Of a stretch of DNA of 51,947 nt, positions 48,863 through 51,947 are shown in pieces. Made by a program: the position numbers and the translations under genes. Below the pieces are notes generated by a model. The model was given only the letters and a program-made list of their open reading frames with translations, did no database searches and was not told where the DNA came from. Position 1 is the first letter of the stretch. The number at the start of each line of letters is the position of its first letter. Location: contig CABZSV010000004.1 in assembly GCA_902528575.1 (NCBI GenBank), positions 1 through 51,947 of the forward strand, written 5' to 3'. The DNA is from an uncultured Pelagibacteraceae bacterium (GTDB taxonomy: Bacteria; Pseudomonadota; Alphaproteobacteria; Pelagibacterales; Pelagibacteraceae).

Positions 48863-50149
48863 ATGAAGATATTAAATAGTAACAGCAAAAATTTTGATAA
48901 ATCACTGGATAATTTGCTTTCTAAAAGGAAAAACAAACTTAAATCAAGTTTTGTCTCAGTAACAAAAATAATTAATGATGTAAAAAAAAATGGTGACAAA
49001 GCTTTATTAAAGTATGAAAGAAAATTTAATAAAAATAATATTATTGTGCCATCAGCAAAGCAAATAAACAAATTAATTAAATCTTTAGATAAAAAAGTAA
49101 AAAAGGCAATCGATGATGCCTATAACAGAATTTATAAATTCCACTCTCTACAAAAATTTAAAAATATTTCTTACAGAGATAATTATAATAACAAAATTGA
49201 TTATAAATATTTACCATTAGAGTCTGTTGCAATTTATGTTCCAGGATCTACCGCATCCTATCCTTCAACAGTCTTGATGAATGCTATTCCAGCTAGAGTT
49301 GCTCAAGTAAAAAGAATAGTAATGATAAATCCTGGATATAAAGGAAATCAAAATCCAGCCGTATTATATGCCGCAAAAATTTGTGGTATTAAGGAAATTT
49401 ACTCCATTGGTGGACCAAGTGCAATTTCAGCAGTTACTTATGGAACTAAAAAAATTAAACCAGTAAATAAAGTTATAGGGCCTGGGAATCAATTTGTGTC
49501 TGCAGCAAAAAAAGAAGTTTCAGGTGATATTGGTATTGAGGCAATGACCGCTGGTCCTTCTGAGGTTTTAATTGTTGCAGATAAAAGTTCTAATCCAGAA
49601 TGGTTAGCTAGCGATTTATTGGGACAGGCAGAGCATGATCAACTAGCTCAATGTATTTTAATTTCAAAAAACAAAAATGTTTTAGAAAAAACTAAAAAAG
49701 AGCTATTTAAACAACTTAAAAAGCTTCCAAGGTTACTAATTGCAAAAAAAAGTTTAACAGAGAATGGAGTATTAATTTATGCAAATTCAGATAAAAAAAT
49801 TTTAGAAATTACAAATAAAATTGGACCTGAGCACCTTGAGTTAAATATAAAAAATTATAAATCATTTGTAGCTAAAATTAAAAATGCAGGTTCGATTTGT
49901 TTAGGAAAATATGCAGTAATGGCAATGACAGACTATGGAGCTCCAGGTAGCAACCATGTATTACCAACTAATATGACAAGTAAATTTTCAAGTGGATTAA
50001 ATGTTTCTGAATTTATGAAAAAAATTTCCTATATAACATTATCAAAAAAGGGGATTGATAAACTTGGACCATCAGCTATAACTCTGGCAAATTATGAGGG
50101 TTTGCAAGGTCATGCACAATCAATCATAAAACGGATAAGGAGAAAATAA
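48863..50149 (+). CDS. hisD: histidinol dehydrogenase
   Basis: Oxidises L-histidinol to L-histidine in two NAD-dependent steps using a zinc site. The 428-residue protein contains [44 protein letters not shown] and [15 protein letters not shown]. Zinc and active-site motifs [12 protein letters not shown] and IGPEHLEL are present, as are GSNHVLPT and [10 protein letters not shown]. Other his genes are not in the window. It lies in the murA-DUF2948-hisD-infA run with 2-base gaps. Confidence 0.96.
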   Translation: MKILNSNSKNFDKSLDNLLSKRKNKLKSSFVSVTKIINDVKKNGDKALLKYERKFNKNNIIVPSAKQINKLIKSLDKKVKKAIDDAYNRIYKFHSLQKFKNISYRDNYNNKIDYKYLPLESVAIYVPGSTASYPSTVLMNAIPARVAQVKRIVMINPGYKGNQNPAVLYAAKICGIKEIYSIGGPSAISAVTYGTKKIKPVNKVIGPGNQFVSAAKKEVSGDIGIEAMTAGPSEVLIVADKSSNPEWLASDLLGQAEHDQLAQCILISKNKNVLEKTKKELFKQLKKLPRLLIAKKSLTENGVLIYANSDKKILEITNKIGPEHLELNIKNYKSFVAKIKNAGSICLGKYAVMAMTDYGAPGSNHVLPTNMTSKFSSGLNVSEFMKKISYITLSKKGIDKLGPSAITLANYEGLQGHAQSIIKRIRRK

Positions 50150-50151
50150 AT

Positions 50152-50367
50152 TTGTCAAAACAAGACTTATTGGAGTTTAAAGGCGTAGTGATAGACTTAC
50201 TCCCGAACGCAATGTTTAGAGTAAAATTAGAAAATGGACATACAGTTACTGCACATACTGCTGGTAAGTTGAGAAAAAATAGAATTAGAGTTCTTCAGGG
50301 TGATAATGTCACTGTGGAGATGACACCTTACGATCTTACTAAAGGTAGAATAATCTTTAGGGGATAG
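50152..50367 (+). CDS. infA: translation initiation factor IF-1
   Basis: A 71-residue OB-fold protein that binds the 30S A site and helps select the initiator t[52 protein letters not shown] and [14 protein letters not shown] are diagnostic. It starts with TTG, preceded at a 9-base spacing by a strong AAGGAG site; no in-frame ATG gives the right N-terminus. tRNA-Phe follows after 7 bases and may share the transcript. Confidence 0.97.
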   Translation: MSKQDLLEFKGVVIDLLPNAMFRVKLENGHTVTAHTAGKLRKNRIRVLQGDNVTVEMTPYDLTKGRIIFRG

Positions 50368-50374
50368 TAAATAA

Positions 50375-50450
50375 GGGCCTTTGGTATAGCTGGTGCGTAC
50401 GTTAGACTGAAAATCTAAAAGACCAAGTTCGATTCTTGGAGGGCCCACCA
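50375..50450 (+). tRNA. tRNA-Phe (anticodon GAA)
   Basis: Acceptor GGGCCTT pairs with AGGGCCC, anticodon stem TTAGA/TCTAA encloses CTGAAAA (anticodon GAA), T-arm is CCAAG-TTCGATT-CTTGG, and CCA is encoded. The D-arm GTAT/GTAC has a loop in which the normally invariant A21 is C, and the variable loop has 4 bases. It lies 7 bases after infA. Confidence 0.93.
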
Positions 50451-50528
50451 CCATATTTTAATCTTGAAATAATCGTAAAAGAAATTACCTTTAAGAGATA
50501 ATAAATAACAAAAGGACTAAGAGATAAG

Positions 50529-50741
50529 ATGAGTACACTACAAGGAAAAATTAAATGGTATAATGGTAAAAAGGGATATGGCTTCATTGAAAGAGATGAT
50601 AAAGAAAAAGATGCCTTTGTTCACGCTTCAGCGGTAAAAGCTGCTGGTATGAGATATCTCAATGAAGGTGATAAACTTGAATTCACATTAGAAGATGGTC
50701 CCAAAGGTCCTTCAGCAGTTAATTTAAAAAAAATAGACTAA
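50529..50741 (+). CDS. cold-shock domain protein (CspA family)
   Basis: A 70-residue single cold-shock domain that binds single-stranded RNA or DNA and keeps mRNA unfolded. RNP1 is KGYGFIE (about 15-21) and RNP2 is DAFVHASA (about 28-35); GKIKWYNGKKG and the C-terminal GPSAVNL are typical. It is preceded by a Gly/Ala-free AT-rich leader with a GGACTAAGAGA ribosome-binding region and followed by the clearest intrinsic terminator in the window, so it is probably a single-gene transcript. Confidence 0.95.
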   Translation: MSTLQGKIKWYNGKKGYGFIERDDKEKDAFVHASAVKAAGMRYLNEGDKLEFTLEDGPKGPSAVNLKKID

Positions 50742-50755
50742 TTTAGAAATTATTT

Positions 50756-50802
50756 AAAAGGGCGTTTTATCCATCAAATAGATAAACGTCCTTTTTCTAT
50801 TT
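50756..50802 (+). terminator. Rho-independent terminator after the cold-shock gene
   Basis: AAAAGGGCGTTTTATC pairs with GATAAACGTCCTTTTT (one bulged T, one G-T pair) around a 9-base loop, and the 3' strand runs into CTTTTTCTATTT. It starts 15 bases after the csp stop. This is the only strong intrinsic terminator I recognise in the window. Confidence 0.85.
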
Positions 50803-50827
50803 AGGCCTTGAATAATAATTTTTTTTG

Positions 50828-50916
50828 TCTAAAAGACTGCCCATGAATATAAATATTACATACAGAAAGACTTTTAGAAGTACTCACAGAAACTGTTTGC
50901 ATAGCCAGTAGGCTAT
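50828..50916 (+). other. structured intergenic region, candidate small RNA or control element
   Basis: The gap between the csp terminator and tRNA-His holds two inverted repeats. TCTAAAAG (50828-50835) pairs with CTTTTAGA (50871-50878). ATAGCC (50901-50906) pairs with GGCTAT (50911-50916) around AGTA, and is followed by a T/A-rich stretch. The second hairpin could be a weak terminator of a short transcript or an operator before tRNA-His-hisS. No known RNA family is recognised. Confidence 0.3.
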
Positions 50917-50921
50917 TTATT

Positions 50922-50932
50922 TATATTATAAT
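50922..50932 (+). promoter_or_regulatory. candidate -10 region for tRNA-His-hisS
   Basis: Overlapping TATATT (50922-50927) and TATAAT (50927-50932) lie 40-50 bases upstream of tRNA-His. A possible -35 TTGCAT (50897-50902) sits 19 bases before the first. The hairpin ATAGCC-AGTA-GGCTAT would then fall inside the spacer. Confidence 0.35.
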
Positions 50933-50972
50933 TTTAAATCCACATAAAATAAGATAAAAACAAATAGGATAA

Positions 50973-51047
50973 GCCCGGGTGGTGTAATGGTTAGCACGGA
51001 AGTTTGTGGAACTTTAAGTTTGAGTTCGACTCTCAGCCCGGGTACCA
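50973..51047 (+). tRNA. tRNA-His (anticodon GTG), type without G-1
   Basis: Acceptor GCCCGGG pairs with CCCGGGT, giving a G1-U72 wobble; the discriminator is A73 and CCA is encoded. D-arm is GTGT/GCAC, the anticodon loop is TTGTGGA (GTG), and T-arm is TTGAG-TTCGACT-CTCAG. The base before G1 is A, not G, and there is no C73. This matches the derived alphaproteobacterial tRNA-His that lacks the G-1 identity element. hisS starts 4 bases downstream. Confidence 0.95.
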
Positions 51048-51051
51048 AAAA

Positions 51052-51947
51052 ATGAATAAAGAAAAAAAATTAATTCCTGGATTACCTTCAGGATTTGAAG
51101 ATCGTTGGGATAAAAAACTTCTTCTCAAAAAAAAGCTTTTAAAAGCTATTGAGAATAATTTTATTAAATTTGGAGCAGAGGCTCTGGAAACCCCTTCGTT
51201 TGAGATAAGTGAAAATATAGGATCTTTTTTGGCAGAAGATGATGCTAATCCTATGTCTGATGTATTCTCATTTCAAGATGGAGAAAAAAGCATTACTCTT
51301 AGGTATGATCTTTCAAGCCCACTAGCTAGATTTGTTGCTCAAAATAATCAAGAGCTTCCATCAATCTTTAAAAGGTATGCTATTCAAAATGTCTTTAGAA
51401 ATGAAAAGGCTGGTAATGGAAGATACAGAGAATTTATGCAAGCGGATTTTGATATCGTGGGAAATGTTAATCCTGCGCAAGCAAATGCGGAGCTTTGCAA
51501 TTTAATATCAAGTACTTTGTTAGATTGTGGTCTTAAAAAAGATCAATTTACAATCAACATTAGTAACAGAAAAATAGTTCAAGGATTGATTGATGATTTA
51601 AAAATATCAGAAGAAAAGCAAGTAAAAGTAATTAGGGCAATTGATAAATTAGATAAACCAGGTTTTGGTTTAAAAGGTGTTGAAGATCTGCTTAAAAAAG
51701 AGAGAAAAGATATAAGTGGTGCAATCACTAAGGGTGCAGATTTAAACGATGAGCAAACGACTGAAATACTTAATTTTCTAAAAATTAAAGATTTAAAAGA
51801 ATTAAAAGAAACATTAAAAAATCCATTGTCTCAAGAAGGTATAAAGGAATTAGAACAAATATTTGAAGTATTGGGTTACAGTTCAAATTTAAATCAGGTC
51901 AAAACAAATTTTACAATTGTTAGGGGATTGGCTTATTATTCAGATTT
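51052..51947 (+). CDS. hisS: histidine-tRNA ligase, divergent alphaproteobacterial type (5' part)
   Basis: The first 298 residues are present; the gene runs off the right edge. It opens with IPGLPSGFEDRW, then has class II features: TLRYDLSSPLARFVA, and motif 2 as YAIQNVFRNEKAGNGRYREFMQADFDIVG in two blocks. VRGLAYYSD (histidine A motif, RGLxYY) lies at the edge. The motif 2 wording follows the divergent HisRS clade of many alphaproteobacteria rather than the E. coli type, consistent with the neighbouring tRNA-His lacking G-1. The ATG lies 4 bases after the tRNA with no separate ribosome binding site. Confidence 0.93.
   Translation, partial: MNKEKKLIPGLPSGFEDRWDKKLLLKKKLLKAIENNFIKFGAEALETPSFEISENIGSFLAEDDANPMSDVFSFQDGEKSITLRYDLSSPLARFVAQNNQELPSIFKRYAIQNVFRNEKAGNGRYREFMQADFDIVGNVNPAQANAELCNLISSTLLDCGLKKDQFTINISNRKIVQGLIDDLKISEEKQVKVIRAIDKLDKPGFGLKGVEDLLKKERKDISGAITKGADLNDEQTTEILNFLKIKDLKELKETLKNPLSQEGIKELEQIFEVLGYSSNLNQVKTNFTIVRGLAYYSD

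Noticed and set aside
50227-50454. Minus-strand ORF across infA and tRNA-Phe
   Set aside because: It overlaps two secure features and its protein is the familiar artefact of translating a tRNA complement.

Overview
This window is almost certainly from a SAR11 alphaproteobacterium (Candidatus Pelagibacter or a close relative). The evidence is very low GC, genes packed with 0-20 base gaps or 1-4 base overlaps, and alphaproteobacterial gene neighbourhoods: rpmH-rnpA-yidD-yidC-argB-dapD-dapE, murA-DUF2948-hisD-infA, J-domain-cobS-cobT beside bolA, and aroK-aroB. The tRNA-His lacks G-1 and sits next to a divergent-type hisS. I see no insertion sequence, prophage, CRISPR array or integron. This is streamlined core genome, and no gene-free stretch exceeds about 230 bases.

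Layout. 1-462: 5' part of a hot-dog thioesterase gene, a tiny membrane ORF and tRNA-Arg, all minus strand. 536-7052 (+): acetyl-CoA acetyltransferase, then the pyruvate dehydrogenase genes aceE (with a lipoyl domain fused to E1) and aceF, then an EamA transporter. 7049-7813 (-): uppP. 7997-13941 (+): gltD-gltB. 13938-14681 (-): alpha/beta hydrolase. 14724-25075 (+): glycosyltransferase, thrS, infC, rpmI, rplT, pheS, pheT, lepA and a membrane-anchored methyltransferase, followed by tRNA-Ser. 25280-28626 (+): gyrB and a RegB-like redox kinase. 28623-31913 (-): cobT, cobS and a J-domain protein, divergent from bolA. 32180-33785 (-): aroB-aroK. 33843-37970 (+): two exported or membrane proteins of unknown function, then def, fmt and truA. 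37950-45338 (-): a long run from rpmH down to a SET-domain gene through rnpA, yidD, yidC, argB, a HAD phosphatase, dapD, dapE and an HDAC-like deacetylase. 45436-50450 (+ except one tRNA): TVP38 protein, tRNA-Thr (-), two small Lys-rich ORFs, dcd, murA, a DUF2948 gene, hisD, infA and tRNA-Phe. 50529-51947 (+): cold-shock gene with a clear terminator, tRNA-His and the start of hisS.

Functionally the window covers pyruvate oxidation to acetyl-CoA, ammonium assimilation by GOGAT, translation (three tRNA synthetases, IF1, IF3, L20, L34, L35, LepA, deformylase, formyltransferase, five tRNAs), and envelope and diaminopimelate/peptidoglycan synthesis (uppP, murA, dapD, dapE, yidC). It also holds shikimate, arginine and histidine steps.

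I did not find an obvious new multi-gene system. The items most worth checking are: the lipoyl-AceE fusion; CobS/CobT with a J-protein and BolA in a lineage thought not to make cobalamin; a RegB kinase with His-Ser instead of His-Glu in its H-box; a tRNA-Thr with a non-canonical T-loop; the tRNA-His/HisRS pair four bases apart; a three-residue insertion in the MurA catalytic loop; a compact GyrB; adjacent HDAC-like and SET-domain genes; and non-ATG starts on both initiation-factor genes.
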